The translations under genes and the position numbers were made by a program. Positions 50,573 to 58,112 of a DNA stretch of 64,000 nucleotides are shown one piece after another. Source of the stretch: Micromonospora tulbaghiae (GTDB lineage Bacteria > Actinomycetota > Actinomycetes > Mycobacteriales > Micromonosporaceae). Under the pieces are notes generated by a model. It searched no databases, was not told the DNA's origin, and worked only from the letters and a program-made list of their open reading frames with translations. The stretch lies in contig NZ_FMCQ01000004.1 in the NCBI RefSeq assembly GCF_900091605.1, forward strand, positions 62,001-126,000, read 5' to 3'. Each line of letters opens with the position of its first letter. Position 1 is the stretch's first letter.

Positions 50573-50597
50573 GCATCGTCAGAATTTTTCATATGGT
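50551..50597 (+). promoter_or_regulatory. Promoter and AT-rich palindrome before the NlpC/P60 gene
   Basis: TTGAGC (50569-50574), 17 bp, TATGGT (50592-50597) fits a housekeeping promoter; the start codon is 33 nt further. AAAATTC and GAATTTT flank it as inverted arms with ATGC-TTGA-GCAT inside, a likely operator. The palindrome runs across the epimerase stop codon. Confidence 0.55.
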
Positions 50598-50629
50598 CGC
50601 CCCGACGACCACCGCAGAGAGGGGTACGC

Positions 50630-51700
50630 GTGGCGCCTCAGCCCGGCCGCCGGGCCGTCGTACGGGTACCGGTGGCAACCCTCTGGACCGCGCCCGAGGC
50701 GGTACGCCCGATCGACTGTCCCGCCCTCGCCGGCTCCCCCGACGTCGCCGCCTGGATCGCCGGCATGGACCGCGACCAGCTCGTCGGTGACTGCGTCCTG
50801 ACCCAGCTGCTGCTCGGCGAACCGGTGCGCGTCACCGAGACCCGGCCGGACGGCTGGGTACGGGTGGTGGCGCTGGGCCAGCCCGCGGCGAAGCTCGGGG
50901 CCGACGGCTACCCGGGCTGGCTACGGGCCGCCCACCTGGCCGATCCCGCCGACGCCGACCCGTCCTCCAGTCATCCGGCCGACGTCGACCCGCCCGGCCC
51001 CGCTCTGTCCGGCACCGCTCTGTCCGGCACCGCTTCGGCCGGACCGGCACCGGTCGGTACCGGCCCTTCCGGTCCTGGTCGTGCGAGTCCTGGTAAGACC
51101 GGTTCCGGCCCGGCCGCCGACCGGCCGCTGACCGTCGACGTCGCCCACACGGCGTTGCGCGCCGGGCCGGACGGCGACGCGGCGCTCACCGGCGTGGTCC
51201 TCGGCACCCGGCTCACCCCGGCCGGGCCGGCGGTGGACGGCAGGCTTCCGGTCCGCGTACCCGGGCGGCCCGACCCGCTCTGGGCCACGGCGGACGACCT
51301 GGTGCCGCTGCCCGCCGAGCGTCCCGAGGCCGAGAAGGTGCTCGCGGTCGCCGAGCGGCTGCGCGACCTGGTCTACGTCTGGGGCGGCATGTCCACCGAC
51401 GGCATCGACTGCTCCGGGCTGGTGCACCTGGCCTGGCGGCGGTACGGGATCACGCTCCCCCGCGACGCCGACGACCAGGCGGCGGCGACCTCGCGGGTGC
51501 CGCTGGACGCGGAACGCCCCGGCGACCTCTACTTCTTCGCCCGGCCCGGCCGGCGCATCCACCACGTCGGGATCGTGTCGGCCGAGCCGCGCGGCGGCCG
51601 GCGCCGGATGCTGCACGCCTGCTACCTCACCCGCCGGGTGGTCGAGGAGGAGCTGCCCGCCGACCGGACCGCCACCCTCGTCGGCGCCCACCGCGTCTGA
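50630..51700 (+). CDS. NlpC/P60 cysteine endopeptidase with SH3-like domains
   Basis: 356 residues from GTG with GAGAGGGG 5 nt upstream. The N-terminal half holds an SH3-like segment (VRVPVATLWTAPEAVRP; VRVTETRPDGWVRVV), a Ser/Gly/Pro linker (about 105-165) and a second SH3-like segment (about 167-225). NlpC/P60 domain: VYVWGGMSTDGIDCSGLVH with the catalytic Cys, RRIHHVGIV with the His. Layout resembles YkfC gamma-D-Glu-diamino-acid endopeptidase, which acts on free murein peptides. No signal peptide, consistent with cytoplasmic recycling next to the epimerase. The linker holds an exact 15-bp tandem duplication (51002-51031). Confidence 0.86.
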   Translation: MAPQPGRRAVVRVPVATLWTAPEAVRPIDCPALAGSPDVAAWIAGMDRDQLVGDCVLTQLLLGEPVRVTETRPDGWVRVVALGQPAAKLGADGYPGWLRAAHLADPADADPSSSHPADVDPPGPALSGTALSGTASAGPAPVGTGPSGPGRASPGKTGSGPAADRPLTVDVAHTALRAGPDGDAALTGVVLGTRLTPAGPAVDGRLPVRVPGRPDPLWATADDLVPLPAERPEAEKVLAVAERLRDLVYVWGGMSTDGIDCSGLVHLAWRRYGITLPRDADDQAAATSRVPLDAERPGDLYFFARPGRRIHHVGIVSAEPRGGRRRMLHACYLTRRVVEEELPADRTATLVGAHRV

Positions 51701-51714
51701 CCCCCGACACGCCG

Positions 51715-51743
51715 CGGGGCGCCCCCCGGATGGGAGCGCCCCG
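51715..51743. terminator. Terminator between NlpC/P60 and terC genes
   Basis: CGGGGCGC-CCCCC pairs with GGGA-GCGCCCCG around GGAT, between convergent stop codons. Confidence 0.55.
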
Positions 51744-51757
51744 ACGGTACGAGTGGG

Positions 51758-52762
51758 TCAGCGACGGGCCTGGGCCAGTTCCCGGCGCCGGTCCCGTGAC
51801 GACTTCACCAGGCTGGCGGCCGTGGCCACGGCCAGGGTGCCGAGGATGACCGTCAGCGAGAGCCAGATCGGGATGTGCGGGGCCCACGCCACGTGCTCGC
51901 CGCCGTTGATGAACGGCAGGTTGTTCTCGGCCAGCGCCTCCAGCACCAGCTTCACGCCGATGAAGCCGAGCACCACGGCCAGCCCGTAGCTGAGGTAGAT
52001 GAGCCGGTCCAGCAGGCCGCCGAGCAGGAAGTAGAGCTGCCGCAGCCCCATCAGCGCGAACACGTTGGCGGTGAAGACCAGGTACGGCTCCTGGGTGATG
52101 CCGAAGATCGCCGGGATCGAGTCCAGCGCGAAGATCAGGTCGGTGGTGCCGATCGCGATCATCACGATCAGCATCGGGGTGAACAGGCGCCGCCCGTGCT
52201 CGTGGGTGGTCATCTTCGCCCCGTCGTAGTCCCGGGACAGCGGGAGCGCCTTGCGGCTCCACCGGATCAGCAGGTTCTCGCTGAACTCGCCCTCGTCCGG
52301 CTCGCCCTGCCGGGCCAGGTTCACGGCGGTGTAGATGAGGAACGCGCCGAAGATGTAGAAGACCCAGGAGAACTGGGAGATCAGCGCCGCGCCGGCCGCG
52401 ATGAACCCACCCCGCATGATCAGCGCCAGGATGATGCCGACGAGCAGCACCTTCTGCTGGTACTGCCGGGGTACCCCGAACCGGGCCATGATGATCACGA
52501 AGACGAAGAGGTTGTCCACCGAGAGGCTGTACTCGGTGAGCCAGCCGGTGTAGAACTCGCCTGCCACGCGGCCACCCGCGGTCAGCCAGAGCACCACGCC
52601 GAAGAGCAGCGCCAGGCCGACGTAGAAGCCCACCCACAGGCTGGACTCGCGGACGCTCGGCTCGTGCGGCCGCCGGCCGATGATGAACAGGTCGGCGAGC
52701 AGGACCGCGATCATCGCGATCAGCGTTACCGCCCACACCAATGCGGACACGTTCAAATCCAT
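51758..52762 (-). CDS. TerC-family integral membrane protein
   Basis: 334 residues with seven to nine hydrophobic helices. SVRESSLWVGFYVGLALLFG, YTGWLTEYSLSVDNLFVFVII, GTTDLIFALDSIPAIFGIT (with the acidic residues typical of the family) and TANVFALMGLRQLYFLLGG mark TerC/Alx. Family members export manganese or load it onto secreted proteins. ATG 52762 touches an upstream GGAGG with no spacing, so TTG or GTG three or five codons in may be used instead. Regulated, if the leader call is right, by a manganese riboswitch. Confidence 0.88.
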   Translation of the reverse strand: MDLNVSALVWAVTLIAMIAVLLADLFIIGRRPHEPSVRESSLWVGFYVGLALLFGVVLWLTAGGRVAGEFYTGWLTEYSLSVDNLFVFVIIMARFGVPRQYQQKVLLVGIILALIMRGGFIAAGAALISQFSWVFYIFGAFLIYTAVNLARQGEPDEGEFSENLLIRWSRKALPLSRDYDGAKMTTHEHGRRLFTPMLIVMIAIGTTDLIFALDSIPAIFGITQEPYLVFTANVFALMGLRQLYFLLGGLLDRLIYLSYGLAVVLGFIGVKLVLEALAENNLPFINGGEHVAWAPHIPIWLSLTVILGTLAVATAASLVKSSRDRRRELAQARR

Positions 52763-52835
52763 CCTCCGGCAGACACGCTGCGTCGGGCACACCGTACGCC
52801 GGATGTGGTGCCGGGGTGCGTCGACGCTGACAGGG

Positions 52836-52975
52836 GTGACTGTCGGAGGTCTCTTCCGCCGGAGCCCGGGTGCCGGGTTCCGACCGGCGGAGCCGGGTCG
52901 GGCTACCGGGGGTGCCGGCGCCCTTCCGTGCTGACGACTCCGTCGCGGGGGAATACTCCCCTCCTCGGCCGCCAT
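52836..52975 (-). ncRNA. Structured terC leader, yybP-ykoY-like manganese riboswitch
   Basis: Read on the minus strand the leader has GAGGGGAGTATTCCCC (near 52964-52949), then CGACGGAGTCGTCAGCACGG, two GC-rich hairpins (ACCCGGCTCCGCC... and CCCGGCACCCGGG), and GGCGGAAGAGACCTCC near 52858-52843. GGGGAGTA and TCGTCANNACGG correspond to the two docking loops of the yybP-ykoY manganese sensor, and TerC is one of the classes that RNA controls. I recall a similar leader before terC in other actinobacteria. Boundaries are approximate; 383 nt separate terC from the next gene. Confidence 0.6.
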
Positions 52976-53145
52976 TGTTCACCATCACACCCAGGTGGCG
53001 CATCTCCGGGCCACCCGTCGATGTCCCGACGTGCCGCGGGTCACGTCCCGCAGGGCGTCCTAGGAGGCTAGCCATGTGCCCACGTGGGGCTCCGGGAAGT
53101 CACCCGGGACGTACCGGCGGCGGGCCGGCATGGCAGGCTGCCAGC

Positions 53146-53439
53146 ATGGTTCTTGAGGTCGCGCTGATCGATGTCACGCCCGGACACGAGGACGAGTTCG
53201 CCGCCGCCTACGCGCAGGCGCGGCCGATCCTCGCCGGCGCCGAAGGCTGCCGCTCCGTGCGGATGACCCGGGGCGTGGAGTCGCCCACCCGGTTCGTGCT
53301 GCTCGTCGAGTGGGACTCGGTCGAGGCGCACGACGTGAACTTCCGCCAGACCGAGCGCTTCGCGCAGTGGCGCGGGCTGATCGGCCCGCACTTCGCCGGC
53401 CCGCCGCTGGTCGAGCACTTCATCGACGTTCCGGCCTGA
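53146..53439 (+). CDS. Antibiotic biosynthesis monooxygenase (ABM) domain protein
   Basis: 97 residues, a single ferredoxin-like ABM domain: LEVALIDVTPGHEDEFAAAY, GCRSVRMTRG, FVLLVEWDSVEAHDVNF, and EHFIDVPA. Small dimeric enzymes of this fold oxidise quinols or degrade heme. No heme-binding Asn/His set can be judged from sequence alone. CAGGCT lies 6 nt before the ATG, so it may be leaderless. Isolated gene. Confidence 0.8.
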   Translation: MVLEVALIDVTPGHEDEFAAAYAQARPILAGAEGCRSVRMTRGVESPTRFVLLVEWDSVEAHDVNFRQTERFAQWRGLIGPHFAGPPLVEHFIDVPA

Positions 53440-53547
53440 ACTGTCGTACCCCTGGCGTAGCCTGCGCGCTGCGCGGCCACCGATCCCGACGGGCATCGGG
53501 GGCGCCGGGCCCGGTGGTCGCGCCACACCGACGGCGGGCCGTGCGGC

Positions 53548-54447
53548 TCACTCCCGCTCGTGCGGATCGCGCGGCCGGGGCACCGGCGCCGCGCCGAGCC
53601 GCCGGGCCACCAGCTCGGCGGAGGCGTCCGCCGGCAGCGCCGCCGCCAACAGCCGCTCGATCACCCGCTCGTAGTGGGTCACGTCCGCCTCGGCGACCAG
53701 CCGCAGGTCGGTGGTGAGCGTCTCCACCAGCACGGTGCGCGGGTCCTCCGGGTCGGGGTAGGAGTAGTAGGAGAACGGCGCCAGCGGGTGCGGCCCGTCG
53801 CCGCTCGACGCCGTGGACCGCAGCACCCGGACGGTGACCCGGGGCCGTTCCGCGAGCGCGAGCAGATGCCGCATCTGGTCGCGCCACACGTCGGCGGGCA
53901 GGCCGTCCGGGTCGCAGACGCGCTCGTCCACCAGCGCGGTGTAGTGCGGCGGATCCGGCCGGATCAGCAGCTCCTGGCGCGCGACCCGGGCGCGCACGTC
54001 GGCCTCCACGTCCACCTCCCCGGCCAGCGCCGCGCCGGCCGACACGCGCAGCCGGGCGTACGCCGGGGTCTGGAGCAGGCCGGGCACGAGCACGCACTGG
54101 TACTCCACGATGCGTTCCGCGCCCGCCTCCAGCTCGGCGTACGCCCGCTGGCGCTCCCCCATCTCGCCGAGCGCCTTCGACCAGCCCCGGCCGGTGGCGG
54201 CGTCGCGGGCGATGACGATCAGCTCGTCGCGCTGCGGCGGCGGCACCTCGTAGACGTCGAGCAGGTCGAGCACGTCGGCCAGGTCGGGCCGGCTCTGCCC
54301 CAGCTCGATGCGGGACAGCTTCGAGGTGGACGCCCAGCCCAGCCGGGCGCAGACCTGCTCCAATGTGAGCGACTCGCGACGACGCAGCCGGCGCAGCTCC
54401 ACACCGAGCCTCGCCCTCCGGACCACAGGACTTGCTGACAACGGCAT
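53548..54447 (-). CDS. XRE-family regulator with DUF5753 domain
   Basis: 299 residues. N-terminal helix-turn-helix (about 10-70): ELRRLRRRESLTLEQVCARL, ASTSKLSRIELGQSRPD. Residues about 100-285 form the DUF5753 domain: RIVEYQCVLVPGLLQTPAYAR, RVARQELLIRPDPPHYTALVDE, VTVRVLRSTA, FSYYSYPDPEDP. Such regulators are abundant in streptomycetes and relatives and are often followed by a small DUF397 gene; none is present here. GGGAGG lies 6 nt before the ATG. Confidence 0.9.
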   Translation of the reverse strand: MPLSASPVVRRARLGVELRRLRRRESLTLEQVCARLGWASTSKLSRIELGQSRPDLADVLDLLDVYEVPPPQRDELIVIARDAATGRGWSKALGEMGERQRAYAELEAGAERIVEYQCVLVPGLLQTPAYARLRVSAGAALAGEVDVEADVRARVARQELLIRPDPPHYTALVDERVCDPDGLPADVWRDQMRHLLALAERPRVTVRVLRSTASSGDGPHPLAPFSYYSYPDPEDPRTVLVETLTTDLRLVAEADVTHYERVIERLLAAALPADASAELVARRLGAAPVPRPRDPHERE

Positions 54448-54532
54448 GCACGCCTCCCGGGAGGGAGCGTACGCATCACCGTCACGCTCGGCAATACCTC
54501 GCCCACACAGCGCAACCGTACGGTCGGCGCGC

Positions 54533-54901
54533 TCAGGGCCGGTAGGTGCCGAACGACCAGACCAGCCCGGCCAGGTCGCGGGCGGCGTAGTCACGGGAGC
54601 CGTAGTCGGTGTCGAACGGCGCCCGGACGATCTCCGCCCCGGCCGCCCGGGCGCGCTCGTGGTGCGCGTCGACGTCGTCGAGCGCCACGTAGACCCGGTA
54701 GTCGTCGTCGGCGGGCCGGGCCCGCGGCGCCGGCCCCGGGCCGAGCATCACCAGGTCGCCGCCGTACGCCAGCTCGGCGTGGCCGATCGTGCCGTCGGGC
54801 AGCTCGTGGGCCTCGCGCACGGTGAAGCCGAACGCGGAACAGAGGAAGTCGACGGCGGCTCGCACGTCGGGATACCGCAGGACCGGATAGATGCTTCGCA
54901 T
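54533..54901 (-). CDS. VOC-family (glyoxalase/bleomycin-resistance fold) protein
   Basis: 122 residues, two beta-alpha-beta-beta-beta modules: SIYPVLRYPDVRAAVDFLCS, FGFTVREAHELPDGTIGHAEL and VYVALDDVDAHHERARAAGAEI, DYGSRDYAARDLAGLVWSFG. The last block resembles the PhnB-like/glyoxalase group used in drug sequestration or small-molecule conversion. CAGACT lies 7 nt before the ATG. 49 nt after the AraC regulator, same strand, probably cotranscribed. Confidence 0.85.
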   Translation of the reverse strand: MRSIYPVLRYPDVRAAVDFLCSAFGFTVREAHELPDGTIGHAELAYGGDLVMLGPGPAPRARPADDDYRVYVALDDVDAHHERARAAGAEIVRAPFDTDYGSRDYAARDLAGLVWSFGTYRP

Positions 54902-54950
54902 GGCCGTCAGTCTGCCGCCGGGGCGGTCAGGCCGGATTGGACGAATGCGA

Positions 54951-55763
54951 TCAGGGCGCGGTCAGCGCGGCCGGGGTGGCGCCGGCGAACTCGCGGAACT
55001 CCCGGATCAGATGCGACTGGTCGTAGTAGCCCCACCGGGCGGCCCGCTCCGCCCACCCGGCGTCGTCCGGCACGGCGGCCGGCGCGGTGAGCAGCGTGCG
55101 GCCCAGGCTCGCGTACGCCCGCTCGAAGCGCACCAGGCGGGCGGCAGTCTTCGGCGGCAGGCCGAACTCCCGCCGGAACCGGACCGACAGGTGGCGGCGG
55201 GACCAGCCCAGTTCCCCGGCGAGCGTGGCCACGCCGACCGCTCCCCCGCTGCCGTGCAGGCGCCGCCAGGCCGCCAGCAGGTGCGGGTCCACCGGCGCGG
55301 TCGACGCCAGCCGTGCGGCCAGGGCGGCGTCGAGCCGGGCGAAGCGCTGCGGCCAGCCCGGATCGCCGGCCAGCTCGTCGCGCAGCCGGGCCAGCCAGCC
55401 CGCCACCGCGTCGACCGGCACCGCCCGGTTGGTGAGCTCGGCCAGCGGCAGCCCGAGCAGGCGGCGGGCCGCCGGGGCGGTCAGCAGCACCTGCACCCCG
55501 GTGCCGGTCCCGGCCGTCCGGGTGACGCACCAGCCGTCGAACGGACCGGCCAGGAAGGCGTTGGCGGCGTACGCGCCCCGGCCGGGGGCACGCGGGTCGG
55601 TCACGTCCAGCGGGTCGCCCCAGCCGAGGATCAGCACGACGAACGCGCCCGCCACCTCACGGCGGACGAGCGGGACGGGCGCGTCCTCGCGGTAGCCGAG
55701 GTAGCGGTCCACCCACTGGCGCAGCCGCGGGTCGGGCCGCCCGATGACGGCCTCGGTCAGCAT
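54951..55763 (-). CDS. AraC-family transcriptional regulator
   Basis: 270 residues. N-terminal sensing domain (about 1-145), then two helix-turn-helix units: VATLAGELGWSRRHLSVRFRR and ERAARWGYYDQSHLIREFRE, with FGLPPKTAARLVRFERA between them. The GYYDQSHLIREF signature is typical. GAGGCGG lies 4 nt before the ATG. 25 nt after uvrB on the same strand. The neighbour VOC protein may be its target. Confidence 0.9.
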   Translation of the reverse strand: MLTEAVIGRPDPRLRQWVDRYLGYREDAPVPLVRREVAGAFVVLILGWGDPLDVTDPRAPGRGAYAANAFLAGPFDGWCVTRTAGTGTGVQVLLTAPAARRLLGLPLAELTNRAVPVDAVAGWLARLRDELAGDPGWPQRFARLDAALAARLASTAPVDPHLLAAWRRLHGSGGAVGVATLAGELGWSRRHLSVRFRREFGLPPKTAARLVRFERAYASLGRTLLTAPAAVPDDAGWAERAARWGYYDQSHLIREFREFAGATPAALTAP

Positions 55764-55788
55764 CGCGCCGCCTCGGCCGTCGCGCCGG

Positions 55789-57894
55789 TCACCGGACTCC
55801 TGCGGCGTCCATCCCCCGCAGCTCCTTCTTGAGGTCGGCGACCTCGTCGCGGATCCGCGCGGCCAGCTCGAACTGCAACTCGCGCGCGGCGGCGAGCATC
55901 TGGTCGTTGAGCTCCTGGATGAGGTTGGCCAGGTCGGCCCGGGCCATCCCCTCGCGCGACGGGGTCGCGGCGGCGCCCCGGCGGCTGCGCGTCTCCTTGA
56001 CCGGCGCCTTGCCGCGGGACAGCTGGCGAACGGCCCCGCCGACGTTGCTGTTCTCGGTGTCCTCCGCCTCGCGGTAGATGTCGTCGAGGATGTCGTGGAT
56101 CTTCTTGCGCAGCGGCTCCGGCTTGATGCCGTTGGCCTCGTTGTGCGCGATCTGCTTGGCCCGGCGCCGGTTGGTCTCGTCGATGGCGCTCGCCATCGAC
56201 GGGGTGATCTTGTCGGCGTACATGTGGACCTGGCCGGAGACGTTACGGGCCGCACGGCCGATGGTCTGGATCAGCGACCGGCCGCTGCGCAGGAAGCCCT
56301 CCTTGTCGGCGTCGAGGATCGCCACCAGGGAGACCTCGGGCAGGTCGAGACCCTCCCGGAGCAGGTTGATGCCGACGAGCACGTCGTAGTCGCCCTTGCG
56401 CAGCTCGCGCAGCAGCTCGACCCGCCGCAGCGTGTCGACCTCGGAGTGCAGGTAGCGCACCCGGATGCCGTTCTCCAGCAGATAGTCGGAGAGGTCCTCG
56501 GCCATCTTCTTGGTCAGCGTGGTGACGAGCACCCGCTCGTCCCGCTCGGTGCGCAGCTTGATCTCGTGCATGAGGTCGTCGATCTGGCCCTTCGTCGGCT
56601 TGAGAACCACCTCGGGGTCGATCAGGCCGGTGGGCCGGATCACCTGCTCGACGAACTCGCCCTGGGCCTGCTCCAGCTCCCACGGGCCGGGGGTGGCGGA
56701 GAGGTAGACCATCTGGCCCACCCGCTCCAGGAACTCGTCGAAGCGCAGCGGCCGGTTGTCGGCCGCGCTCGGCAGCCGGAAGCCGTGGTCGACCAGCATC
56801 CGCTTGCGGGAGGCGTCGCCCTCGTACATGCCGCCGATCTGCGGGATCGTCACGTGCGACTCGTCGACGACCGTCAGGAAGTCGTCGGGGAAGTAGTCGA
56901 GCAGGCAGTGCGGCGGGCTGCCCGGCAGGCGGCCGTCGATGTGCATCGAGTAGTTCTCGATGCCGGAGCAGAAGCCCACCTGGCGCATCATCTCGATGTC
57001 GTAGGTGGTGCGCATGCGCAGCCGCTGGGCCTCCAGCAGCTTGCCCTGCCGTTCCAGCTCGGCCAGCCGCTCACCCAGTTCGGCCTCGATGTCGCGGATC
57101 GCCCGCTCCATCCGCTCCGGACCGGCGGCGTAGTGCGTGGCCGGGAAGATCATCAGGCTGTCGACCTCGCGGACCACGTCACCGGTCAGCGGGTTGAGGT
57201 AGTAGAGCTTCTCGATCTCGTCACCGAACAGCTCGATCCGGACCGCCAGCTCCTCGTACGCCGGGATGATCTCCAGTGTGTCGCCGCGGACCCGGAACGT
57301 GCCGCGCTGGAAGGCCATGTCGTTGCGCGTGTACTGGATGTCGACCAGCCGGCGCAGCAACTGGTCGCGGTCCAGCTCCTGCCCGACCTTGACCCGCACG
57401 GCCCGGTCGAGGTATTCCTCCGGCGTGCCCAGGCCGTAGATCGCCGACACGGTGGCGACCACGATGACGTCCCGCCGGGTGAGCAGCGACATCGTGGCCG
57501 AGTGCCGCAGCCGCTCGACCTCCTCGTTGATCGAGGAGTCCTTCTCGATGTAGGTGTCGGTCTGCGGGATGTAGGCCTCGGGCTGGTAGTAGTCGTAGTA
57601 GGAGACGAAGTATTCGACCGCGTTGCGCGGCAGCAGCTCGCCGAACTCCTTCGCGAGCTGGGCGGCCAGGGTCTTGTTCGGGGCGAGCACCAGGGTCGGC
57701 CGCTGGAGCCGCTCGACCAGCCACGCCGTGGTGGCGCTCTTGCCCGTGCCGGTCGCGCCGAGCAGCACGGTGTTGCGGTCGCCGCGCCGCACGCGACGCT
57801 CAAGCTCGTCGATGGCAGCCGGCTGGTCACCGGCCGGCTGGAACTCACTGACGACCTGGAAGCGGCCGTCGAGCCGGGGAATGTCGAGCGCCAT
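55789..57894 (-). CDS. uvrB: UvrABC excinuclease subunit B
   Basis: Helicase-like damage verifier that hands DNA from UvrA to UvrC. 701 residues: Walker [17 protein letters not shown] (about 45), beta-hairpin [20 protein letters not shown] (about 100-120), helicase motif II VDESHV, motif [11 protein letters not shown], and a C-terminal UVR domain ([20 protein letters not shown]) that contacts UvrC. ATG 57894 ([12 protein letters not shown]) has TACGGT 7 nt upstream, the leaderless pattern; the in-frame ATG at 57984 lies above that promoter. Confidence 0.97.
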   Translation of the reverse strand: MALDIPRLDGRFQVVSEFQPAGDQPAAIDELERRVRRGDRNTVLLGATGTGKSATTAWLVERLQRPTLVLAPNKTLAAQLAKEFGELLPRNAVEYFVSYYDYYQPEAYIPQTDTYIEKDSSINEEVERLRHSATMSLLTRRDVIVVATVSAIYGLGTPEEYLDRAVRVKVGQELDRDQLLRRLVDIQYTRNDMAFQRGTFRVRGDTLEIIPAYEELAVRIELFGDEIEKLYYLNPLTGDVVREVDSLMIFPATHYAAGPERMERAIRDIEAELGERLAELERQGKLLEAQRLRMRTTYDIEMMRQVGFCSGIENYSMHIDGRLPGSPPHCLLDYFPDDFLTVVDESHVTIPQIGGMYEGDASRKRMLVDHGFRLPSAADNRPLRFDEFLERVGQMVYLSATPGPWELEQAQGEFVEQVIRPTGLIDPEVVLKPTKGQIDDLMHEIKLRTERDERVLVTTLTKKMAEDLSDYLLENGIRVRYLHSEVDTLRRVELLRELRKGDYDVLVGINLLREGLDLPEVSLVAILDADKEGFLRSGRSLIQTIGRAARNVSGQVHMYADKITPSMASAIDETNRRRAKQIAHNEANGIKPEPLRKKIHDILDDIYREAEDTENSNVGGAVRQLSRGKAPVKETRSRRGAAATPSREGMARADLANLIQELNDQMLAAARELQFELAARIRDEVADLKKELRGMDAAGVR

Positions 57895-57901
57895 GACACC
57901 A

Positions 57902-57907
57902 ACCGTA
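57902..57907 (-). promoter_or_regulatory. Putative -10 element, leaderless uvrB
   Basis: Minus-strand TACGGT followed by seven bases (TGGTGTC) and the uvrB ATG. Confidence 0.5.
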
Positions 57908-58112
57908 CGCCCGCGGTCCGACACTTCCGGCCACGACCACGGACCGTCCCTGATCGGCTTCGATATTCCCATTGTGTGGCTCATCTCACCGGTCTACCCT
58001 CGTACCGTAGGCCGCTCGCGGCGGCCGACCGGGCCGGTGATCGCCCCTCGCGGGCCGGTCGCCCCCGGCGCCAGGGCCGCAGCACCCGGGACGACCGGCG
58101 TGCGCGCCGACG

